DNA from: Candidatus Micrarchaeia archaeon
GTDB lineage: Archaea > Micrarchaeota > Micrarchaeia > Anstonellales > Bilamarchaeaceae
Direction of reading: 5' to 3'
DNA length: 8,238 nt
NCBI GenBank assembly: GCA_041650355.1
Contig: JBAZLI010000045.1
Span: forward strand, 1-8,238
Below are positions 1 to 5,094 of this stretch, piece by piece. How positions within the stretch are numbered: position 1 is the stretch's first letter; every line of letters starts with the position of its first letter. Under the pieces are notes generated by a model. That model did not search any database. It saw only the letters and a program-made list of their open reading frames with translations, and was not told the DNA's origin. The translations under genes were made by a program, and so were the position numbers.

Positions 1-1
1 C

Positions 2-472
2 GTGCTCGTCAAGGTCTCCTCGAGCCCGTCCATCGCGAAGAAGAAGGACGAAATACTCAACCTCACGAACAACATCTTCTTCGCCCAGGGACGTTCCATA
101 ACGCTGGTGCAGGCCGGGGAAGCCGAGATGCTCGCCCTCGCGAACGAGCTCAGGATACGGAACATACTGATGGACGAGCGCACCACCCGCCTGCTTCTCG
201 AGGCGCCGTTCAAGATAAAGGAGCATTTCGAGCAGGAATTCAGGACCAACATAATGGTGAATCGCGAGAACCTCGAGAAATTCAACGACATGGTCAAGGA
301 CATGAACGTTTTCCGTAGCGCGGAATTCATCTCGCTCGCGTACTCCAACGGCTTTTTCGAAAACTACAAGAAAATGGGGAAAGAAATCTATTCCGCGGCC
401 CTCTACAAGCTCAAGTACTCAGGCTGCAGCATAAGGTTCGACGAGATAGAAGAGCTCATAAAACTTTCGTGA
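2..472 (+). CDS. PIN-domain-like protein, C-terminal part (5' end outside window)
   Basis: The frame is open from the first bases of the window, and the first in-frame start-like codon is a GTG at its very edge, so this is probably the 3' part of a longer gene. The visible 156 residues contain GEAEMLALANEL (about 39-50) followed by RNILMDERTTRLLL (about 53-66). This pattern of an acidic residue in GEAE, a helix, then a hydrophobic strand ending in D-E/D-R is typical of the second half of PIN-fold nucleases, where these acids bind metal. The rest is helical and charged, with no membrane segment. The first conserved Asp of a PIN domain would lie upstream and cannot be seen. The stop is 10 nt before the XPF-like gene, suggesting one transcript. 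If the call is right it is an RNA- or DNA-cleaving protein, but its substrate cannot be told. The coding call is firm; the PIN assignment rests on one motif region. Confidence 0.68.
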   Translation: MLVKVSSSPSIAKKKDEILNLTNNIFFAQGRSITLVQAGEAEMLALANELRIRNILMDERTTRLLLEAPFKIKEHFEQEFRTNIMVNRENLEKFNDMVKDMNVFRSAEFISLAYSNGFFENYKKMGKEIYSAALYKLKYSGCSIRFDEIEELIKLS

Positions 473-482
473 GCGTGCTCGC

Positions 483-1139
483 ATGGAAGCTTTGAAGGCA
501 AGGATTTTAGTGGACACTCGCGAGCGCGGCTTCCCGGACCTTTTCAGGGCGCTCGGCGCAGAAGTGGAGGAAAAAATGCTCGAAGTCGGGGACTTTTTAT
601 GCTCGGAGAAAACAGCAGTTGAAAGGAAGACCCGCGCTGACTTCGAATCTTCAGTCCTTGACGGGCGTCTTTTCCGCCAGCTTCCCAACCTGTGCACAAA
701 TTTTGAGAATGTAGTAATAATCGTGGAAGGCGAGCGCCTGGAGGAGGGTTCGCTTTCCCGAGCCGCGCTCATGGGCGCCTACGCTTCCATCTTTACAGAT
801 TTCCACGCCTCGCTCTTCTTCACCAAGAACGAAAAAGCCACCGCCGAATTGGTTTTCGCAATCGCTAAGCACGAGCAGCTCGGCAAGAAACAGGAGATGC
901 GCGTATTCGCGAAAAGGAAGACTTTCACTCTTGCGCAGAACCAGCGCGCCATAATAGAGGCGTTCCCGATGGTCGGCCCTTCTATGGCCCGCAAGCTCTT
1001 GATGCATTTCGGAAGCCCTGAAGCGGTTTTGAACGCGAGCGAACCCGAACTTATGGAAGTAGAGGGGCTCGGGGAAAAGAAAGCGAAAGCGATATGGAAA
1101 TCAGCTCACGAGCCTTATAATCCCGAAGAAGACCCATAA
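483..1139 (+). CDS. ERCC4/XPF-family structure-specific nuclease with C-terminal (HhH)2 domain
   Basis: A 218-residue protein with an N-terminal ERCC4 nuclease domain and a C-terminal double helix-hairpin-helix domain. Catalytic-type motifs are complete: DTRER (11-15), GDF (36-38), VERKT (46-50), DF (53-54) and DGRLFRQ (60-66), matching the GDxnVERKxxxD signature. The HhH domain covers about 153-207, with MVGPSMARKLL and EGLGEKKAKAIW as the two hairpins that bind the DNA backbone. XPF-family enzymes cut branched DNA (3' flaps, forks) as dimers, in repair and fork processing. There is no helicase domain as in euryarchaeal Hef, so this is the short form; that form usually carries a C-terminal PCNA-binding box, and I see none in the tail (ending NPEEDP). 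The ATG at 483 lies 10 nt after the preceding stop, and a strand with ILVDTR starts at residue 8 as expected. The family is certain; the in vivo substrate is inferred. Confidence 0.93.
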   Translation: MEALKARILVDTRERGFPDLFRALGAEVEEKMLEVGDFLCSEKTAVERKTRADFESSVLDGRLFRQLPNLCTNFENVVIIVEGERLEEGSLSRAALMGAYASIFTDFHASLFFTKNEKATAELVFAIAKHEQLGKKQEMRVFAKRKTFTLAQNQRAIIEAFPMVGPSMARKLLMHFGSPEAVLNASEPELMEVEGLGEKKAKAIWKSAHEPYNPEEDP

Positions 1140-1143
1140 GCAA

Positions 1144-1149
1144 TTTATA
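1144..1149 (+). promoter_or_regulatory. Probable TATA box of the MBL exonuclease gene
   Basis: TTTATA within caatttatacc, just after the XPF-like stop codon and centred about 24-25 nt before the ATG at 1171. This spacing would place the transcription start at or next to the start codon, a leaderless mRNA as is common in archaea. There is no purine-rich ribosome binding site in the pyrimidine-rich stretch before the ATG, which agrees. It suggests the gene can be expressed separately from the upstream pair. Confidence 0.55.
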
Positions 1150-1170
1150 CCTCTTCCTCCAAATCCCATC

Positions 1171-2043
1171 ATGCAGCTTCAATCCCCAGATGCCCTCATA
1201 GCGCTTGATGGAGGAGGCGGCGACGTTTCCTTCGTCTCCCACGCTCACAGCGACCACCTCAACGGGGTTCGCAACAAGGAACGTTTGCTTGCGACTCCGG
1301 AAACGATGGCTCTCGGGCAGCTTTCCGGCAAACGCGAAAGCATGCGCGGAGTCGCACTTTTAGATGCGGGGCACATACTCGGCTCCAGCCAGCTTTTCGT
1401 GGAGCACGACGGCGAGTCAGTAGTTTACACAGGGGACCTGCGCACCCGCCCGAGCATACTCTTCAAAGGCGCAGAAGCAAAGGAGTGCGACCGGCTGATA
1501 ATAGAATCCACCTACGGGGACCCTGCCTACATATTCCCCGACTATTACGAAGTCTATTCCAAGCTGGAAAAATGGGTCAAAAGCAATTCCAAATGCAACA
1601 TCCTGATTGGCGGATACGCATTGGGAAAGTCCCAGGAGCTCATAAAAATACTCAACTCATTCGGCGTAGCTCCAGTGGTTGACAACAACATAGAGCGCTT
1701 CAATTCCATCTATTCTGATTTCGGGGTTAAGTTGGATCGCGTAGTGGTGGGAACCGACGAAGCGGAAGAAGCGATGGGCAAGCCCTTTGTCGCGATAGTG
1801 GAGATGAAGCGCGCCAAGCGGTATTTCGCGAAAAAGCTCGCGGACGCGTTCGAAAGGAAAACTTTAGTAGCAGTAGCGACCGGCTGGGCCATGAATTACC
1901 GATTCGACGCGGACGCGTCCTTCGTTCTGAGCGACCACGCGGACTTCTACGATCTGCTCGGATACATACGCGCCACGAACGCGAAGAAGATAGAATTCGT
2001 GCACGGGGACGGCACGCATCTTTCCAATGCCCTCGGTGCATAA
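1171..2043 (+). CDS. Metallo-beta-lactamase-fold exonuclease, YSH1/SNM1-like (COG1236 type)
   Basis: A 290-residue protein. Metal-binding motifs seen: HAHSDH (24-29), AGHILGS with His68, TGDLRTRP with Asp89, and SDHADF (254-259) with His256, plus FVHGD (276-280). IIESTYGDP (110-118), GGYALGKSQEL (147-157) and ATGWAMNYRFD (236-246) match the compact COG1236 group that includes DNA-ligase-associated 3' exonucleases and archaeal proteins annotated as mRNA 3'-end processing factors. Such enzymes degrade or cleave DNA or RNA with two zinc ions. The size is slightly below the 320-340 typical of that group; the N-terminus is short, with only about 20 residues before HxHxDH. Its position beside an XPF-family nuclease favours DNA repair, but RNA processing is equally possible from sequence. 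No ligase or helicase gene is in view. The start at 1171 is supported by a TATA-like box about 25 nt upstream. Fold certain, substrate open. Confidence 0.9.
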   Translation: MQLQSPDALIALDGGGGDVSFVSHAHSDHLNGVRNKERLLATPETMALGQLSGKRESMRGVALLDAGHILGSSQLFVEHDGESVVYTGDLRTRPSILFKGAEAKECDRLIIESTYGDPAYIFPDYYEVYSKLEKWVKSNSKCNILIGGYALGKSQELIKILNSFGVAPVVDNNIERFNSIYSDFGVKLDRVVVGTDEAEEAMGKPFVAIVEMKRAKRYFAKKLADAFERKTLVAVATGWAMNYRFDADASFVLSDHADFYDLLGYIRATNAKKIEFVHGDGTHLSNALGA

Positions 2044-2093
2044 CCTAGTTCTGCATGCTGTTTGCCTTTCAGCACGTGGGACCCGACTCGCTA

Positions 2094-2110
2094 TGAGCAT
2101 GAAGTGCTCA
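2094..2110. terminator. Small hairpin in the 122-nt gap between convergent genes
   Basis: TGAGCA and TGCTCA (6 bp) enclose a TGAAG loop between the end of the exonuclease gene and the end of the protease gene. On the + strand it is followed by AATTTT and then a CCTTTTC run (to about 2138), so it may help end transcription. The T-tracts are short and not adjacent to the stem, so this is a weak call. The rest of 2044-2165 holds no gene I can support. Confidence 0.25.
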
Positions 2111-2165
2111 ATCGCAATTTTCAAGGCGTTTCCTTTTCGCTCGAGTCGCAGAAGCTCATGCCCGC

Positions 2166-4409
2166 CTAAACCAGTCTTATGCGCTTTGCCGCGAACATCC
2201 CGAGCAGAAAAAGTGCAATGAAAGGCATCAGGGGGCATACGGAGTTTCCTACAAAACCCGGATTATTCTTCTCGCTGTATGTCAGCGAAGCATCCGAAGG
2301 GGATTTGAGCTGGGCAGTCTGCCCGTTTCCTATGCTCCCGCTTCCCCCGTCAGCTTCGAATTGCCTGCCCTGGGAATCCACCTTGAGCAGCGTGCTCGCG
2401 TACTCCTGCGGCTTGGCTGAAGATGCGAAAGAAGGATTCCGGGCAAGGAACTGCTGTGTTTTATAAGATGAAACCTCGAATCTGACATTAGTCCCTTCAG
2501 GGACATATATCCATTCCTGGTCGTCCTTCAGGTCCCCGGATGCAACAGCATCGCTGATCGTGTTCTCATACTGCCAGGTCTGGTAGTCCAGGCCCACATG
2601 CCCGCCCCTATCATCATACGCATGCAAATCCAAATCCGGCATGGGCCCAAGGGAATTGGCAGTTATCACTACTCCGCTCGGAGGCGCAACAAGCGGCCTC
2701 CCAGGGTTCAATGCCGCCCCGACAAGGCTTCTCGGAATATACTCCTCCACCTTGAATGTGGACGTATACGGTGCGGATGTTTCCGTTTCCAGAGTAATCC
2801 TGAATTTTCCAGGGACATTCCTGTATATGGTGGCTCCGTCCGGAGCCCCTGCACCGTGCAATGTTGCCCGCCCGTAAGGATATTCAAACTTCGTGGTGTC
2901 GTTCTTTTCGGTAAGCCCGGTCTGCGGGCCTATCATGTTCACTACGTAGTGCTTGTTGGTCCCGTCATAAGATACCTTGTACATCACAGTCCCGCTTTCA
3001 GGCGCGCTGTAGGTTCCCGACGAATCCCTTGCCTCTATCAGGTAATATGATTTCGCATCGTTGCTCTCAGGGTCATCAAGCCTGTATGTGGTATCTCCTA
3101 ATTTTTTGCTCTCAATCGCAGTGGCAGTGTAAGTTTCGTTCAGCTTGATGTCCGCATAGCTCAGCCATCCTGCCGATTCCTTAGTGAACGAGCTCATCTG
3201 CACCGGGTTGGTCGCCAAAGGCGTTCCCCACCAGTTCCCGGTGCCCATAAGGCCCCAGCTCCCTATTGTTCCGTGCTGGCCCCATGCGTCCACATAGTTG
3301 TACCTGTCAGCGACATGGTTCCATTTATCGTATACCGCATATTTGGAGTATATGCTGTGCCCTATCTCATGCGCCCAAAGGCCCATCTCGTCATTCTCAG
3401 CCACTATGATCAGGTCCGTCGTATACACCTTGGCAACCCTGTCCGAGCCAGCGACCTCTATGCTGTAGCTGTTGTCACCCCACTGGTCAGCGGTGCTGAA
3501 TACCCCGTTTGCAGAGTCCGCCTGCTTGGAGCTCCCGGAATAGACCACTATGATTCTTTTGAATGTGAGGTCCTGGGGCATGGAGGTTCCAGCAAAAGCC
3601 TTTTTCACCGCAGCTTCGGCATAGCCCTGATGGTCAAAGCCGGCCTGCGAGGCCCCGACAGTATACCAGTCGTTGTTCCCCGCGCTCCCGTCCGCATCCA
3701 AGAACGTATATGTGAACGCCTCTTTCCCGTACGAGTTTTTAGCATAATATTCATTCGTTTTCTGTGCTATCTTCTCAAACTCGGCAATTTTCTTGCTTCC
3801 CGGCTTGTTCCCGGCCTGCGCCAATATAACGAGCGTGTCCCCGTAGTCGCAGAGCCCCTCCTCCTGCGCCGCTGCATATAATGCCGCGGCCACATCAGCC
3901 TCGTTCCCGCCTTCATCAGTCTCATCTGTCGCCATGAACATGTAATTCCTGCAAGACCACACTATCGTCCCGTGCAGGGTCACGCAGTTCTTGTCCGGGT
4001 CGTCCGATTCTCCGAAAATGCTCTCAATCCAGCCCACGAACATCTCGTTGAGCGCCTTTGTCAGCCCTGTGGGGTTGCAGTCCTTTCCAGCTTTGAATAC
4101 CCTGGCATCCCTTCCCTGGTACTTGGTCTTTTCCATCCCGAACAAATCCAATATCTGGTAATTATAAGCTATCTCAAGCGGGTTTCCCGACGCAGTCACA
4201 TACCCGCGTATCTCTGAGTCATCCCCTTTTCCGTCAGACGAGATAAGATATGCGCTGCCTGGGGCGTCTTCAGGAATGACAGTGCTCTGGGGCCATCCGA
4301 GGATTTTGGCCGCCTTGAGGGCTGCATTCTCCGCTTTCTGCGCGTCCGTGGCAGCGAATGCCGCCAGGCAAAACAAGGCCGTTATGAGCAAAATCATCCT
4401 AGTTTTCAT
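2166..4409 (-). CDS. Secreted, membrane-anchored zinc metalloprotease, M6 (immune inhibitor A)-like
   Basis: A 747-residue protein. Residues 1-23 form a signal peptide (MKTRMILLITALFCLAAFA core). The peptidase domain has HEIGH at 347-351, the HExxH zinc-binding and catalytic motif, and GSWGLMGTGNWWG at 383-395, which resembles the W-D-I-M-S-S-G Met-turn region of M6 peptidases such as InhA. The third zinc ligand is not obvious: M6 proteins usually continue GLPDxYD after the motif, while here it is SIYSKYAVYD. A beta-rich region follows (about 420-690), then GNSVCPLMPF and a hydrophobic helix (about 722-741) ending in KRIRLV, a C-terminal membrane anchor with a basic stop-transfer. The mature enzyme would therefore sit on the outer cell face. 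Four cysteines (111, 142, 153, 187) may form disulfides in the N-terminal part. It stands alone between a convergent exonuclease gene and the hairpin array, which lies directly upstream of it. Protease class secure, family M6 probable, target unknown. Confidence 0.85.
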   Translation of the reverse strand: MKTRMILLITALFCLAAFAATDAQKAENAALKAAKILGWPQSTVIPEDAPGSAYLISSDGKGDDSEIRGYVTASGNPLEIAYNYQILDLFGMEKTKYQGRDARVFKAGKDCNPTGLTKALNEMFVGWIESIFGESDDPDKNCVTLHGTIVWSCRNYMFMATDETDEGGNEADVAAALYAAAQEEGLCDYGDTLVILAQAGNKPGSKKIAEFEKIAQKTNEYYAKNSYGKEAFTYTFLDADGSAGNNDWYTVGASQAGFDHQGYAEAAVKKAFAGTSMPQDLTFKRIIVVYSGSSKQADSANGVFSTADQWGDNSYSIEVAGSDRVAKVYTTDLIIVAENDEMGLWAHEIGHSIYSKYAVYDKWNHVADRYNYVDAWGQHGTIGSWGLMGTGNWWGTPLATNPVQMSSFTKESAGWLSYADIKLNETYTATAIESKKLGDTTYRLDDPESNDAKSYYLIEARDSSGTYSAPESGTVMYKVSYDGTNKHYVVNMIGPQTGLTEKNDTTKFEYPYGRATLHGAGAPDGATIYRNVPGKFRITLETETSAPYTSTFKVEEYIPRSLVGAALNPGRPLVAPPSGVVITANSLGPMPDLDLHAYDDRGGHVGLDYQTWQYENTISDAVASGDLKDDQEWIYVPEGTNVRFEVSSYKTQQFLARNPSFASSAKPQEYASTLLKVDSQGRQFEADGGSGSIGNGQTAQLKSPSDASLTYSEKNNPGFVGNSVCPLMPFIALFLLGMFAAKRIRLV

Positions 4410-4465
4410 GCTCGTTTATCCAAGGTAATATTAAAATTCCCTTTGTTCGAAGCCCACAAGCTAAG

Positions 4466-4473
4466 TTTTATAT
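4466..4473 (-). promoter_or_regulatory. Probable TATA box of the metalloprotease gene (possibly bidirectional)
   Basis: The - strand reads ggaaTATAAAActtag here, a strong TATA element. Initiation about 25 nt downstream would give a leader of roughly 30 nt before the ATG at 4409. I see no clear Shine-Dalgarno sequence in that leader. The same bases read TTTTATAT on the + strand and could equally direct transcription towards the hairpin array and tRNA-His, with a start near 4495, just before the first unit at 4511. Confidence 0.55.
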
Positions 4474-4510
4474 TCCTGTTCCGAGCAGTATATTCATTAA
4501 TTCTCTTAAT

Positions 4511-4550
4511 GGCCACGATTGGATTAGGCTGCTGCCCAATTCTCGTAGCC
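4511..4550. repeat. Hairpin unit 1
   Basis: Outer arms GGCCACGA / TCGTAGCC, one A x C mismatch on the + strand (U.G on the - strand). Internal loop TTGG / TC. Inner stem ATTAGG / CCCAAT with loop CTGCTG and again one A x C (U.G on the - strand). It aligns with units 2 and 5 over TTGGATT, but the last stem pair is G-C here and C-G there, a compensated change. Confidence 0.8.
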
Positions 4551-4630
4551 ATCACACATCTTTTATTAGCTGTGTAGCAAATATCATCGTGATGGCCACG
4601 ATTGGATTCGCCTGATTTGCGAATGCTCGT
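4547..4630 (+). repeat. 84-nt perfect direct repeat, copy A
   Basis: Matches 4788-4871 base for base, offset 241. It covers the end of unit 1, the whole spacer and nearly all of unit 2. The identity stops just inside the 3' arm, where copy A has A and copy B has G. Confidence 0.93.
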
Positions 4631-4634
4631 AGCC
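4594..4634. repeat. Hairpin unit 2
   Basis: Outer arms GGCCACGA / TCGTAGCC, internal loop TTGG / GC, inner stem ATTCGC / GCGAAT fully paired, loop CTGATTT. Identical to unit 5 except for the one base in the 3' arm that leaves an A x C in this copy. Confidence 0.85.
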
Positions 4635-4661
4635 ACTCTATAAGCAGAATATCATGTTCGT

Positions 4662-4705
4662 GGCCACGATGCCTTTTGTCGGTGTTCCGACAAAAACTCG
4701 TAGCC
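4662..4705. repeat. Hairpin unit 3
   Basis: Outer arms GGCCACGA / TCGTAGCC, internal loop TGCC / AC, and the longest inner stem, TTTTGTCGG / CCGACAAAA, 9 perfect pairs around a TGTT loop. The 5' flank makes TCGTGGCCACGA (4658-4669), a perfect 12-nt palindrome. Confidence 0.88.
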
Positions 4706-4752
4706 ATGCTAGCGATGTAGGTAAAAATAAGCCATGCAGCATATTAACGCAT

Positions 4753-4791
4753 GGCCACGATGTTTCGGTCTACTGACCGAATATCGCAGCC
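4753..4791. repeat. Hairpin unit 4
   Basis: Outer arms GGCCACGA / TCGCAGCC with two adjacent A x C mismatches on the + strand, both wobble pairs on the - strand. Internal loop TGT / TA, inner stem TTCGGTC / GACCGAA with 7 perfect pairs, loop TACT. The inner sequence is unrelated to the other units. Confidence 0.86.
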
Positions 4792-4871
4792 ATCACACAT
4801 CTTTTATTAGCTGTGTAGCAAATATCATCGTGATGGCCACGATTGGATTCGCCTGATTTGCGAATGCTCGT
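4788..4871 (+). repeat. 84-nt perfect direct repeat, copy B
   Basis: Second copy of 4547-4630. It covers the end of unit 4, the spacer and nearly all of unit 5. Outside the 84 nt the flanks differ, apart from the shared arm bases, so this is an internal duplication or conversion within the array. Confidence 0.93.
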
Positions 4872-4875
4872 GGCC
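4835..4875. repeat. Hairpin unit 5
   Basis: Outer arms GGCCACGA / TCGTGGCC pair perfectly, as in the tRNA-His acceptor stem. Interior identical to unit 2. It is the unit closest to the tRNA gene, 50 nt upstream of it. Confidence 0.86.
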
Positions 4876-4925
4876 GCTCGCTCAGCCGGGATGGGAACTC
4901 TTATCTCATGGAATATATCGCTCAT

Positions 4926-5012
4926 GGCCACGATGGCGTAGTGGTAGCGTGGGGGACTGTGGCGCATTTGCGCAGAAATCCCTAGATCCGAGTTCGATTC
5001 TCGGTCGTGGCC
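4926..5012 (+). tRNA. tRNA-His (anticodon GTG) with a 15-nt intron
   Basis: The cloverleaf is complete. Acceptor stem GCCACGA (4927-4933) pairs with TCGTGGC (5005-5011), and an encoded G-1 (4926) faces C73 (5012), the pair that marks tRNA-His. T8 and G9 follow, then D-arm GCGT / GCGT with G18G19 and A21, anticodon stem GGGGA / TCCCT, loop C-T-GTG-G-A once the intron is removed, variable region AGAT, and T-arm CCGAG-TTCGATT-CTCGG. CCA is not encoded (TTA follows), so it must be added. A canonical promoter is not clear: the AT-rich element at 4911-4919 is only about 10 nt before G-1, too close for a TATA box, so transcription may start further upstream, perhaps through the hairpin array from 4466-4473. 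Confidence 0.95.
4963..4977 (+). other. tRNA-His intron in a bulge-helix-bulge motif
   Basis: CGCATTTGCGCAGAA lies between bases 37 and 38. CTGT (4957-4960) pairs with GCAG (4972-4975) as a 4-bp helix, flanked by 3-nt bulges GGC and AAA. Cutting after the second base of each bulge, as the archaeal splicing endonuclease does, removes exactly these 15 nt and leaves the 7-nt anticodon loop CTGTGGA. The remaining short hairpin GCA-TT-TGC is small, at the lower size limit for such introns. Confidence 0.9.
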
Positions 5013-5040
5013 TTATCCGTTTTCCCAGACTTTTCGATCT
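5013..5040 (+). terminator. T-rich stretch after tRNA-His, possible terminator
   Basis: Two TTTT runs (in ccgTTTTccc and gacTTTTcga) follow the tRNA end within 25 nt, the kind of T-rich signal at which archaeal RNA polymerase stops. There is no hairpin beyond the tRNA itself. Confidence 0.45.
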
Positions 5041-5063
5041 TCATCCCATTAGATACCAAAAAG

Positions 5064-5070
5064 CTTTTTA
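5064..5070 (+). promoter_or_regulatory. Probable TATA box of the glycosyltransferase-phosphatase gene
   Basis: CTTTTTA in ccaaaaagctttttagg is centred about 28 nt before the ATG at 5095, so the mRNA would be leaderless or nearly so. No ribosome binding site is seen before the start. An ATG at 5084 is followed at once by a stop in its frame, which fixes the start at 5095. Confidence 0.5.
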
Positions 5071-5094
5071 GGCGGGCCTAGCCATGAATACAAC

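Larger units (their letters stand above)
4511..4875. repeat. Array of five hairpin units built on the tRNA-His acceptor-stem sequence
   Basis: Five units (4511-4550, 4594-4634, 4662-4705, 4753-4791, 4835-4875) start with GGCCACGA and end with TCGTAGCC (three), TCGCAGCC (one) or TCGTGGCC (one). Start-to-start distances are 83, 68, 91 and 82 nt, and 91 nt to the same sequence in the tRNA-His gene. These arms equal bases -1 to 7 and 66 to 73 of that tRNA. Inside the arms every unit has a 3-4 nt 5' internal-loop strand beginning with T, an inner stem of 6-9 bp, a 4-7 nt loop and exactly 2 nt before the 3' arm. A T precedes GGCC in all five units and in the tRNA. No protein frame of interest crosses the region. 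The strand of any transcript is unsettled; G.U pairing favours the - strand. I do not know a described family that matches. Confidence 0.88.

Noticed and set aside
4406..4636. 76-codon protein frame on the - strand, and a similar one at 4770-4967
   Set aside because: Both are read through the repeated hairpins, share their sequence only through the 84-nt duplication, have no promoter or domain, and the first overlaps the protease start.
4511..4875. CRISPR array
   Set aside because: Repeats are short arms of 8-10 nt at both ends of hairpins, intervals vary from 68 to 91 nt, two interiors are identical, and no cas gene is near.
4511..4875. Decayed tRNA-His pseudogenes, split or permuted tRNA parts
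   Set aside because: Units are 39-44 nt with no D-arm, anticodon arm or TTCGATT T-loop, and the intact tRNA-His needs no extra part. The regular layout does not look like decay.
4511..4875. Bulge-helix-bulge splice sites inside the hairpin units
   Set aside because: The internal loops are 3-4 nt facing 2 nt at the same place, not two 3-nt bulges on opposite strands separated by 4 bp.
4926..5012. tRNA gene used as attachment site of an integrated element
   Set aside because: No integrase is in the window, and the repeats copy both acceptor strands at short intervals rather than the tRNA 3' end once at a distance.
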